Below are positions 17,574 to 25,600 of a stretch of 35,622 nt of DNA, piece after piece. Numbering within the stretch: the stretch's first letter is position 1; each line of letters starts with the position of its first letter. Made by a program: the position numbers and the translations under genes. Source of the stretch: Acidobacteriota bacterium (GTDB lineage: Bacteria; Acidobacteriota; Vicinamibacteria; Fen-336); NCBI GenBank assembly GCA_022340585.1, contig JAJDNS010000098.1, positions 1-35,622 on the forward strand, given 5' to 3'. The notes below the pieces were generated by a model that saw only the letters and a program-made list of their open reading frames with translations, searched no databases and was not told the origin of the DNA.

Positions 17574-17602
17574 AAGATAGAGAACACGGCAGGGCCGGTC
17601 AA
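17574..17602 (-). promoter_or_regulatory. Sigma-70-type promoter of gltBD
   Basis: Read on the minus strand, TTGACC (17602-17597), a 17-base spacer and TATCTT (17579-17574) make the best promoter in the window. Transcription would begin near 17567, giving a leader of about 115 bases before the gltB ATG. The leader contains a small CTCCGG/CCGGAG stem near 17480-17500 but no riboswitch that I recognise. Confidence 0.7.
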
Positions 17603-17705
17603 GGGGAGAGCCCATGCATTTCGCTCATGGAAGTCATGCGTTGGGGTACGGGCCCCGAAGTGATTTCAGGTGAGTGACTTGCCGTCCGACGAGCGACTGG
17701 GGTGC

Positions 17706-19550
17706 CTACTCCGGAGGGGCGTGGCAGGGAATGAGACCCGACTCCGCGGCCCACCGGGCCACGGTCTCGGCCATGAGTCGCGCGCCGGCCTCGTTCCAGT
17801 GGGGATCGTCGTCCCGGAACAGCGGGAACTCGTCGGCACCCTCGAAGGTGGGGAGGGCGTCGAGGACCGGATAGGGCAAACGATTGCCGTTCTCCCGGAA
17901 GTACCGGAACGGCTCGCGCACCCAGGGCCCCATCGCCTCGTAGCGATACCTCTCCCAGCTCGCCGGGGACTCGCGCGTCGAGTACTGGTACGCGCGGGGG
18001 TAGACGACCAGAGCCATCCGCGCGCCGAGGGTCTCCGTCGAGAGGTCGTGGAGGGAGGCGAGGTTCCGGATCACGCCCCGTTCGATGTCGGCCTCGCTCT
18101 CCTCCAGGGGCTGAGCGGTGGCGAAGAAGCGGTCCTCGGGGAGGGACTCCCCCCCTCCCTTCCCGTCCCCGTCCCGGGCGCGGAAGAGGCTTCGTACCTC
18201 CCGCAGCCGGGGGACGTACGACGCGAGGGCGGGCACGGCGCGCACGAGGCCCTGGACGAGGGCCTCGCCGGCGTCGATCTCGAGATCTCCACCCTCACGG
18301 AGGCGCTGCTCGTACAGGAGGTCGTCGTGGAAGTCGGTCATGTCGAGGCTGTAGACCACGAGGTCGGGGCGGTAGTCCCGGCCGATCTCCTGGAGCAGGC
18401 GAAGGGCCAGCAGCGGCGAGGAGCTGACCCACCCCCCGTCGACGCTGCGTATGGGGGCAGTGCAGTCGAACCCGGAAACGATGCGCTCGAACGCGTAGGG
18501 GTAGGCCTCGTCGTACGCCAGCGTCTCGCCGTAGGTGAACGAGTCGCCGAGGAAGAGGACGACGAAGTCCTCGTCGGCCAGGTCTGACGCCGTACCGGAG
18601 AAACGAATCCGGTCGGCGTTGATCTCGCCTCCGGGTCGAGGTCGATGGTCGACGGTCAGGTCGTGGAACCTGGCGAGCCGTGCCGTGATCGCCGACTTGA
18701 AGATCCTCGGAACGACCAGCAACAGGAGCCCGACCACGACGGCGGTGGCCAGCAGCGAGGCGGGGGCGTGGGCGAGCCAGGCTGCGAGCAGCCTCAGGAC
18801 GGCCCAGATCGCCGCCACGGCCAGGAGGCTGTAGACCACGAGGCTCGGTGTCTCCAGAACCACCGCGCCGATGAGCACCGCCGCGAGCCAGAGGTCGACT
18901 CTCCTCCACCGGTCCAGGACCGCGGTCGCCCAGCGGGCCTGGCCCGTCCGACTCGCCGCCCCCAGGAGCAGCCAGGCCCCCCACAGCAGTGGGACCAGGA
19001 CGAGGTGGGGGATCTCGAGGGGCTCGAGGTCCAGACGCAGGCCGGCGACGGAGCGCGCCCCTTCCCCTCGGAGACCCTCGACCTGCAGGAAGCGGATGGG
19101 GGTCGTCACCTCCAGCCTCGGGCTCCGGAGTGTCGTGAGGACGGATTCGCTCCGCTCCCGGCGCACCTTCCACAGCGGCTCCAGCGCGCCTTCTTCGGGT
19201 CCCCCGAGGACGAGGTAGAAGTCGTTCGGGTCGACCTGGAGCACGACCTGGAACCGGGAGACCTCCCGTGGCAGCTCCGCCCGGAGGACGGACCCGTCGC
19301 CCAGCTCCACCCCCCGGCCGGGGTCGGAGCCGTCTTCGTAGAAGTGGAGGCTGACCTCCTCGCCCTGGTCGGACCGTGTCGCGTCCGGCGCGATCTTCCA
19401 GACCCGGCGCGGCGCCACGGACCGGTCCCAGCTCCAGTGGGAGCCGAACAGAAGCACCACCACCGGCACGGCCACGAGGGTCCCGAGGAGGGAACGGATC
19501 CCCCTCGACAGCGCGAGGAGTCGCCTTCGAGGCGGCCGGATCGCGCTCAC
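17706..19550 (-). CDS. Multi-pass membrane protein with C-terminal SGNH/GDSL-hydrolase-like domain
   Basis: The 614-residue protein starts with a basic segment and a membrane helix at about 18-36. A soluble, beta-rich region of about 130 residues follows. Then come four or five further hydrophobic segments between about 180 and 280 (for example LVLVPLLWGAWLLLGAA, LLATAVVVGLLLLVV). The C-terminal 290 residues resemble SGNH hydrolases: block I FLGDSFTYGE with S337 as likely nucleophile, and a terminal D-x-x-H at DDDPHWNEAG (D581, H584). Such membrane-tethered SGNH proteins often add or remove acyl groups on envelope or extracellular polysaccharide. The start is GTG 19550, overlapping the sulfatase stop as GTGA, so translation is coupled. 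Context suggests work on the same extracellular glycan as the sulfatase. Substrate unknown. Confidence 0.75.
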   Translation of the reverse strand: MSAIRPPRRRLLALSRGIRSLLGTLVAVPVVVLLFGSHWSWDRSVAPRRVWKIAPDATRSDQGEEVSLHFYEDGSDPGRGVELGDGSVLRAELPREVSRFQVVLQVDPNDFYLVLGGPEEGALEPLWKVRRERSESVLTTLRSPRLEVTTPIRFLQVEGLRGEGARSVAGLRLDLEPLEIPHLVLVPLLWGAWLLLGAASRTGQARWATAVLDRWRRVDLWLAAVLIGAVVLETPSLVVYSLLAVAAIWAVLRLLAAWLAHAPASLLATAVVVGLLLLVVPRIFKSAITARLARFHDLTVDHRPRPGGEINADRIRFSGTASDLADEDFVVLFLGDSFTYGETLAYDEAYPYAFERIVSGFDCTAPIRSVDGGWVSSSPLLALRLLQEIGRDYRPDLVVYSLDMTDFHDDLLYEQRLREGGDLEIDAGEALVQGLVRAVPALASYVPRLREVRSLFRARDGDGKGGGESLPEDRFFATAQPLEESEADIERGVIRNLASLHDLSTETLGARMALVVYPRAYQYSTRESPASWERYRYEAMGPWVREPFRYFRENGNRLPYPVLDALPTFEGADEFPLFRDDDPHWNEAGARLMAETVARWAAESGLIPCHAPPE

Positions 19551-21046
19551 TCCTCATCCCCGAGCCCCGGCCACAGCGGGCTACCGCCGTAGTACGGGTA
19601 GGCCTCGAGGCGTTCGGCGCCCCCAACGACCCGCGGGTCACCGGTCTCCCGGAGCTCGGCCATGAGCCGCGATTCGAGCTCCATCTTGACCGGTGCGTAC
19701 TCCGGGTCAGCAGCCACGTTCACGATCTGGTCGGGGTCCTTCTTCAGGTCGTACAGCTCCTCGGCCGGGCGCTTGCCAAAGGCCAGGTCGTATATCCGCC
19801 GGTGTTCGGCGTCCCCGTCCTGGTTCTCGACCATGTAGCTCTTGGTCGGACCGTTGTCACAGTCCCCGAGCCAAGACCCCTCGAGAGTGGCGCGCTCGTG
19901 GTGTGGCGTCCCCGCCGGCCAGCGGTCAGGGCGGAAGTTGCGGATGTAGAGGAAATCGGTGGTCCGGATCGAGCGCATGGGCGTGCCCCCCATGTCCGGC
20001 TTCTCCTGGGCAGGGACGTGACGCTCCTTCCCGACCAGCACGTGGTCGCGGACGGCGATCTCCCGTGGGTCCGGGGCTCCCTTTCCGAGGAGCGGCACGA
20101 GGCTGCGCCCGGTCATCACCTCGGGGACGTCGACACCCCCGAGGCTCAGGAACGTCGGGGCCAGGTCGGTGAAGCTGACGAAGGCCTCGACGACGCGCCC
20201 GGTGGCCACGCCCGGGCCTCGGATGGCCAGGGGGACACGGGCTCCGGAGTCGTACAGGTTGGACTTGCAGCGGGGGAAGGGCATGCCGTGGTCGCCAGTC
20301 ATCACCACGATCGTCCGGTCCAGCTCACCCCTCTTGTCGAGGAGGGCGAGCATCTCCCCGACCTCCCGGTCGAAGCGCTGGACCTCGAAGTAGTAATCGG
20401 CCACATCGCTGCGGACCTCGGGAGCGTCGGGGAAGTGGGCGAACAGACGTATGGCGTCGAGGGGCATGCCGCTGCCCGCGCCCGATCCCGCGTCGTACGG
20501 GCGGTGCGGGTCGTGGGAACCGAACCAGTAGCAGAACGGCGTGCCGTCGGGGCGCTTCTCCATGTAGTCGACGAAGCTCGCGAAAGTCGGGCCCGCCGGG
20601 TTCCGAGTGCGCCCCCCAACCTCAACCTTGCCCGGACCCCAACCTTTGCGCTCGAGTCCAATGAAGTAGCCCGCCTCCTCGAGCAGGTCGGGGTAGACCG
20701 GGTACTCCTTCCGGAGCGTGCTCCAGAGGTTTGCGCTCTCCTCGAGGCGCCAGTGCCACTGGCCGGTCAGTATGGCGGCGCGGCTCGGAGTGCAGGACGG
20801 CGACGAGACGTAGGCGTGCTCGAAGCGGACCCCCTCGCGGGCCACGCGGTCGAAGACGGGCGTCTGGACCACCGGGTCGCCGTAGGCGCCGGCGTGGGGC
20901 CAGCCCCAGTCGTCGGCGATGGCGAAGAGGATGTTTGGTCGCTCGTCGTCGTCGGGCTCCGCGGCCAGTGCGAATGCACCCGCGGCCACCCACGTGAGGG
21001 CAGCGATCGCGACGAGGCTGAACGTTGGGCGTGGGATCACGGACAT
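19547..21046 (-). CDS. Type I sulfatase, exported (second copy type)
   Basis: This 499-residue sulfatase has a Sec signal peptide (TFSLVAIAALTWVAAGAFALAA, ending near residue 29). The metal-binding motif is FAIADDWGW (D45, D46). The formylglycine motif is S-C-T-P-S-R with C85, then AAILTGQ. The C-terminal metal site is in MTGDHGMPFPRCKSNLYDSG. It is only distantly similar to the sulfatase at 9955. The start is ATG 21046, because GAGGTG lies about six bases before it; a GTG nine bases earlier is less likely. It follows the diheme cytochrome gene by 60 bp and overlaps the SGNH-protein gene by 4 bp, so all are likely cotranscribed. It probably acts in the periplasm or outside on a sulfated sugar or peptide-like ester; the real substrate is not visible. 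Confidence 0.9.
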   Translation of the reverse strand: MSVIPRPTFSLVAIAALTWVAAGAFALAAEPDDDERPNILFAIADDWGWPHAGAYGDPVVQTPVFDRVAREGVRFEHAYVSSPSCTPSRAAILTGQWHWRLEESANLWSTLRKEYPVYPDLLEEAGYFIGLERKGWGPGKVEVGGRTRNPAGPTFASFVDYMEKRPDGTPFCYWFGSHDPHRPYDAGSGAGSGMPLDAIRLFAHFPDAPEVRSDVADYYFEVQRFDREVGEMLALLDKRGELDRTIVVMTGDHGMPFPRCKSNLYDSGARVPLAIRGPGVATGRVVEAFVSFTDLAPTFLSLGGVDVPEVMTGRSLVPLLGKGAPDPREIAVRDHVLVGKERHVPAQEKPDMGGTPMRSIRTTDFLYIRNFRPDRWPAGTPHHERATLEGSWLGDCDNGPTKSYMVENQDGDAEHRRIYDLAFGKRPAEELYDLKKDPDQIVNVAADPEYAPVKMELESRLMAELRETGDPRVVGGAERLEAYPYYGGSPLWPGLGDEE

Positions 21047-21106
21047 GAGGGCCACCTCGCAGGTCCGCGATTCTACCCGCCTCGGCGCCGGCCCGGGGAG
21101 CGGCGG

Positions 21107-22021
21107 TCAGTCGAGGCTCAGCAGGTACTCCGAGATCGCCTGGACATCGCTGTCGGGCAGCTTGGCCAGGTTCATCTGGATGTCGGCCATCCCCCCGCTC
21201 GAGAGCTTGTCGAAGCCGAAGGTCTCGCCGAACTGCAGGGCCAGGGTGAGGTCCGCGACATCCTTGTAGCGTCCCCGGGCGACGAGGCCGACGAGGCTCG
21301 GCACCTTGCCCTCACCACCCGGGTGCGGCCCCCCGGCCAGGTGCCGGCTCTCGTCGAGGGCCATGGTCCAGGTCCGCGGGGTGTGGCACTCCCCGCAGTG
21401 GCCCGGTCCGTTGGTCAGGTAGGCTCCTCGGTTCCAGGCGGCGCTCCGCGACGGGTCGGGCTCGAACCGCCGGTCGTCGAAGGCGAGCCTCTTCCACAGC
21501 CCCACGCCCCGTCGTGCGAGCCCCACCACCGGCACGTCCGGCTCCCGTCCCGGGGAGCGCACCGCCGGCAGGCTCATGAGATAGGCCCGGAGGTCGAGGA
21601 CGTCCTCGAGAGGCATCAGGCGGAAGGACGTGTAGGGGAACGCCGGGAAGTAGTGCCCGCCATCCGGAGAGATCCCCCGGCTCATGGCATTGACGAAGTC
21701 GATGTCAGTCCAGGCGCCGATCCCGGTCTCGTCGTCGGGGGTGAGGTTGCCCGGGTAGAAGGTCCCGACTGGGGTGGGGAAGCCGGCACCCCCGGTCGGC
21801 AGGCCCTCGGCCGAGCCCGGAGCGCCGTCGGCGGCCCGGTGGCACGAGCCACAGCTTCCCGCGTGAAACAGCACCTCCCCACCGGCCACGTCGGGGGCGT
21901 GGTCCGGCAAAGCGGTGGCGTCGAGGGGGTGGACCCGGGTCAGGATCAGGAAGGCGGCGACGCCGATCACTCCGAGGAGCGCCAGCGCCGCCGCCACCCG
22001 CGCGGTCCGAGTGCGGCTCAC
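21107..22021 (-). CDS. Membrane-anchored diheme c-type cytochrome
   Basis: This electron carrier or dehydrogenase partner has 304 residues. An N-terminal anchor (VAAALALLGVIGVAAFLIL, about 9-27) precedes two c-type heme domains. Heme 1 is C57-G-S-C60-H61 and heme 2 is C209-G-E-C212-H213. The motif order and the FYPGNLTPDDETGIG and TNGPGHCGECHTPRT sequences resemble the cytochrome subunits of membrane-bound alcohol, aldehyde and gluconate dehydrogenases and related periplasmic cytochromes. No dehydrogenase gene is adjacent. The start is GTG 22021, overlapping the stop of the cytochrome c' gene (GTGA); the ribosome site is weak, so coupling is likely. It probably carries electrons from a periplasmic sugar or alcohol oxidation to the respiratory chain, which is inferred. 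Confidence 0.88.
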   Translation of the reverse strand: MSRTRTARVAAALALLGVIGVAAFLILTRVHPLDATALPDHAPDVAGGEVLFHAGSCGSCHRAADGAPGSAEGLPTGGAGFPTPVGTFYPGNLTPDDETGIGAWTDIDFVNAMSRGISPDGGHYFPAFPYTSFRLMPLEDVLDLRAYLMSLPAVRSPGREPDVPVVGLARRGVGLWKRLAFDDRRFEPDPSRSAAWNRGAYLTNGPGHCGECHTPRTWTMALDESRHLAGGPHPGGEGKVPSLVGLVARGRYKDVADLTLALQFGETFGFDKLSSGGMADIQMNLAKLPDSDVQAISEYLLSLD

Positions 22022-22485
22022 TGCTTCGGACGGCGATAGTCCATGTGGCAGCTCTTGCAGCTGTTGCCCAGCTTGCCGAGTGCGGGCCGGAACGCCGCCT
22101 CATCGGTCACCGCCTGGAGGGCCTCGGCCTGGGCCCGCGCCGTCTGCATCTTCATCGCGAAGTCCGCGCTGTTGGACCAGATCTCCTCCTTGGCCCAGGT
22201 CTCGACGTCGCCCTTGTCGCTGCCCTCCGGGAAGAGGGTGGCGGCCTTCTTCAGGTTCTCGGCGATGGTTCCGGCATTCTTCTCCACGACCGCGGAGTCA
22301 AATGGCGCCTCGCCCTTGGCGATGGCGGCGAGGGGGCCCAGCGCGTCGCCGATGCCCTCCATGGCCTCGTGGCGGGCCTTGATGGCCGCGGTACCCTCCG
22401 GACTCGGGGTGGCCACCGACGCGACGCCGATCGCCAGGACCGCAACGGCCGCCGCCGCCACTGCAACCTTCATGTTCTTGATCAC
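22018..22485 (-). CDS. Class II cytochrome c (cytochrome c'-like)
   Basis: The 155-residue protein has a signal peptide (MKVAVAAAAVAVLAIGVASVA), a four-helix-bundle pattern and a heme site close to the C-terminus: C143-K-S-C146-H147 followed by MDYR. A heme site near the C-terminus is the hallmark of cytochrome c' and its relatives (c-554, c-556), which are periplasmic. They bind NO or serve as electron carriers. The start is GTG 22485, chosen because GGAGGA lies six bases upstream. This is the first gene of the unit that continues into the diheme cytochrome, a sulfatase and an SGNH protein. A TAGAAT box at 22595-22590 on the minus strand may be its -10, but the -35 is poor. Confidence 0.9.
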   Translation of the reverse strand: MIKNMKVAVAAAAVAVLAIGVASVATPSPEGTAAIKARHEAMEGIGDALGPLAAIAKGEAPFDSAVVEKNAGTIAENLKKAATLFPEGSDKGDVETWAKEEIWSNSADFAMKMQTARAQAEALQAVTDEAAFRPALGKLGNSCKSCHMDYRRPKQ

Positions 22486-22595
22486 TGGTCTTCCTCCAAG
22501 GCTCATGCGAGGACCTCCGCGACTCCGGGCGGTCTGCCTCGTTCACTTCGTGCAGGTTGTTGATGCAGGTCGGGGATCTCCCTACCGCAATTCTA

Positions 22596-22609
22596 GACCG
22601 AACTCGGTC
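22596..22609. promoter_or_regulatory. Dyad between the cytochrome unit and the galactosidase gene
   Basis: GACCGA-AC-TCGGTC is a perfect inverted repeat with six-base arms. It lies immediately beside a minus-strand TAGAAT (22595-22590) and 12 bp before a plus-strand extended -10 (22621-22630), so a bound protein could control both divergent units. No regulator gene is adjacent, so its owner is unknown. Confidence 0.4.
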
Positions 22610-22620
22610 CCTCCGGGTCC

Positions 22621-22630
22621 GTGCTAGACT
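22621..22630 (+). promoter_or_regulatory. Extended -10 candidate for the galactosidase gene
   Basis: GTGCTAGACT carries a TGn extension before TAGACT. It closely resembles the ApbE upstream sequence at 30843-30852 (GTGCTATTCT), with shared flanking CCGTGCTA and CTCC. Start of transcription would be near 22637. The leader then has a GGCGCC-TCC-GGCGCC hairpin at 22642-22656. No good -35 is visible. Confidence 0.35.
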
Positions 22631-22685
22631 CCCGCGCGTCTGGCGCCTCCGGCGCCCGCCGGGGGGTCTTGATGCGGAGACCGCG

Positions 22686-25600
22686 ATGACCCTGACCCGG
22701 CTGACCACGCCCAGCATCCTGGCCCTGCTGCCTCTCTCCGCCGCCGCCGTGTCCGCGCAGGAGCGGCCCGACTGGGAGAACCCCGCGGTCTTCGAGCGGG
22801 GCCAGACGATGCCCCACGTGACCCTCATGCCCTTCGACAGCGTCGAGTCGGCCCTCGAGGGCGACCGGAAGGCCTCGCCCTGGTGCCAGCTGCTGAGCGG
22901 GATGTGGAGGTTCCACTGGGCCCCGGTGCCGGGAGAGGCGCCGGCGACGTTCTTCGAGCCCGGATTCGACACGTCGGAATGGGACGAGATCGAGGTTCCG
23001 AGCAGCTGGCAGATGCAGGGCTTCGGGCACCCGATGTTCCGCAACGTCAGCCAACCGTTCCCCTCGACACCTCCGAAGGTACCGGCCAGCTACAACCCGG
23101 TCGGGTCCTACCGGCGGTCTTTCGACCTTCCGGAGGGCTGGGAGGGTCGCCAGGTGTTCCTCCACTTCGAGGGCGTGAAGTCGGCCTCGTATGTCTGGGT
23201 GAACGGGAAGGAGGTCGGCTACAACCAGGGCGGGATGGAGCCGGCCGAGTACGACGTGACGGACGTCCTCCGGCCGGGATCCAACACGGTCGCGGTCCAG
23301 GTCTATCGCTTCTCGGACGGGACCTACCTGGAAGACCAGGACATGTGGCGACTGTCCGGCATCTACCGCGACGTGTATCTGATGGCCACGCCACCGGTGC
23401 ACGTGCGGGACTTCTTCGTGACCACGGACCTCGACGACAACTACCGCGACGCCGAGTTGAAGGTCCAGGCCGAGGTGAGCCACTCCGGCGAGGGGAAGGC
23501 CGAGGGGTATCGGATCCGCGCCACGCTCTACCCGGACGACGGCTCGGCGGCGGTCCAGGACCCCTTCGAGAGCCGGCAGCTCTCGATCCCCGCGGGCGGG
23601 GCGGTGGCGGCGAGCCTCTCCGCATCCGTCGAAGCCCCCCGCCTCTGGTCCGCCGAGCACCCGCGTCTCTACCGTCTGGTCCTGGAGCTACTGGGGCCGG
23701 ACGGCGCCACCGGCGAGATCCTCTCCACGCGGGTGGGCTTCCGCGAGATGGAGATCCGGGACCAGGCCTTCTTCGTCAACGGCCGGTCGGTGAAGCTCAA
23801 CGCCGTCAACTCCCACGTGCACCACCCCGACACCGGCCGGACCATGGACGTCGCCACCATGCGCGAGGACCTCGTCCTCATGAAGCGGTTCAACGTCAAC
23901 GCGGTGCGCACGTCCCACTACCCACCGAACCCGGAGTACCTGGACCTCGCCGACGCTCTGGGGATCTACGTGATCGACGAGACCGGGGACGAAGCCCACT
24001 CGACGACCCACCTGTCCGGCCGCCCGGAGTGGCGGGCCGCCTACCTGGACCGGGGGCGCAAGATGGTCCACCGCGATCGCAACCACCCGAGCGTCGTCAT
24101 CTGGAGCGCGGGTAACGAGAGCGGCTCGGGGGACAGCATCTGCGCGATCATCGCCGAGGGCAAGCGCCTCGACCCCACCCGGGCCTGGCTCTACGGCGGG
24201 AACAACGACTACTTCCCGTCCAACGACCCCCTCGACTGCGAGGACATCGTGGGTCCCCGCTACCCGATCCCCTTCGAGCTCGAGACCTGGATAGGCCAGG
24301 TCCCGGCCTCGGTCGACCCCCGCCCGTCGTTCATGGACGAGTACGCGGCGGCCACCGGGAACAGCCTCGGTGCGATGGACGACTACTGGAAGGTCATCCG
24401 CGCCTACCCGCGCACGATCGGCGGGGCCGTCTGGGACTGGGTCAGCCCCGGGGTCCGGTGGCCCTGGCGGATCACCCCCGACGCCTCGCCCCACGGCAAC
24501 GACGGGGCCCTGATGGGACGGGCCCGGCTCGTCGACGGCCGGTCGGGAGGGAAGGCGCTGGCGTTGAGCGGGCACGACGAGTGGGTGGAGCTCTATCGTG
24601 ATCGCAGCCTCGATGTCACCGGCGACGAGCTGACGCTCGCGATGTGGGTCTTCCCCCGTCGCTGGAACGGCCACGGCCCCCTCCTCACCAAGGGCGACCA
24701 CCAGTACGGCCTCCAGCAGGGCGCCGCGGACTCCCTCGAGTTCTTCATCCACGATCGGACGCGGATCTCGGTGAAGGCCCCCACGCCGGACGGCTGGGAG
24801 GGCAGCTGGCACCAACTGGCCGGGGTCTACGACGGGCAGGAGCTCCGCCTCCTGGTCGACGGCGCGGTGATCGGGTCGACGAGGCACGACGGCGACATCG
24901 ACCACAATCCCTTCCCGGTGAACATCGGCCGCAACGCCGCGCTCCACGGACAGGAGCACCCGGGAGAGCTGTCCAACGCCCTCGTCGACGACGTGCGCAT
25001 CTTCGCCCGCGCTCTCGACGAGACCGAGCTCGACGGCGACGCACCGGGGCTGCGCCGGGAGGCACGGCTGTGGCTGGACTTCGAATCCGTGGTGGAGAAG
25101 GGAGAGTTCTTCACCCTCGGCATTGGAGGACGATCGTACGGTGTCGTCTGGCCGGACCGCGTGCCTCAGCCCGAGCTGTGGCAGCTCAAGAAGTCCGCCC
25201 AGCCGGTCACGATCGAGGCCGTCGACCTCGACCAGCGGCTGGTCCGCGTCACGAACCATCACCACTTCACCGATCTCTCCGAGCTCGACGCGAGCTGGCG
25301 GGCGACGGCGGACGGCAAGGTGGTTGGCGAAGGGGCGCTCGAGCTCGCGCTTCCCCCGGGCGAGAGCGCGACCATCCGGATTCCCTACGAGCCCGCCGGG
25401 GAGCCTCCGGGCGTGGAGCCCGGGCTCGAGGTCCGCTTCACACTCCGCCAGGACACTGCCTGGGCCCCGCGAGGACACGAGGTGGCCTGGGAGCAGTTCA
25501 TGCTTCCGAAGGCCGAACCGGCCTGCGGCCGGATGCCCTGGCCAAGGACACGATTCCGCCGTAGCGATCGTGTCCTTAGCGGGGCGCCGGGCGCCCGTGA

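Noticed and set aside
12942..17615. Extended gltB frame starting at 17615
   Set aside because: The extra N-terminal residues would cross the clear promoter and destroy the short propeptide before C20.
17660..17680. Second copy of the 34-bp palindrome
   Set aside because: Only about ten bases (TTTCAGGTGA) match and the other arm is missing.
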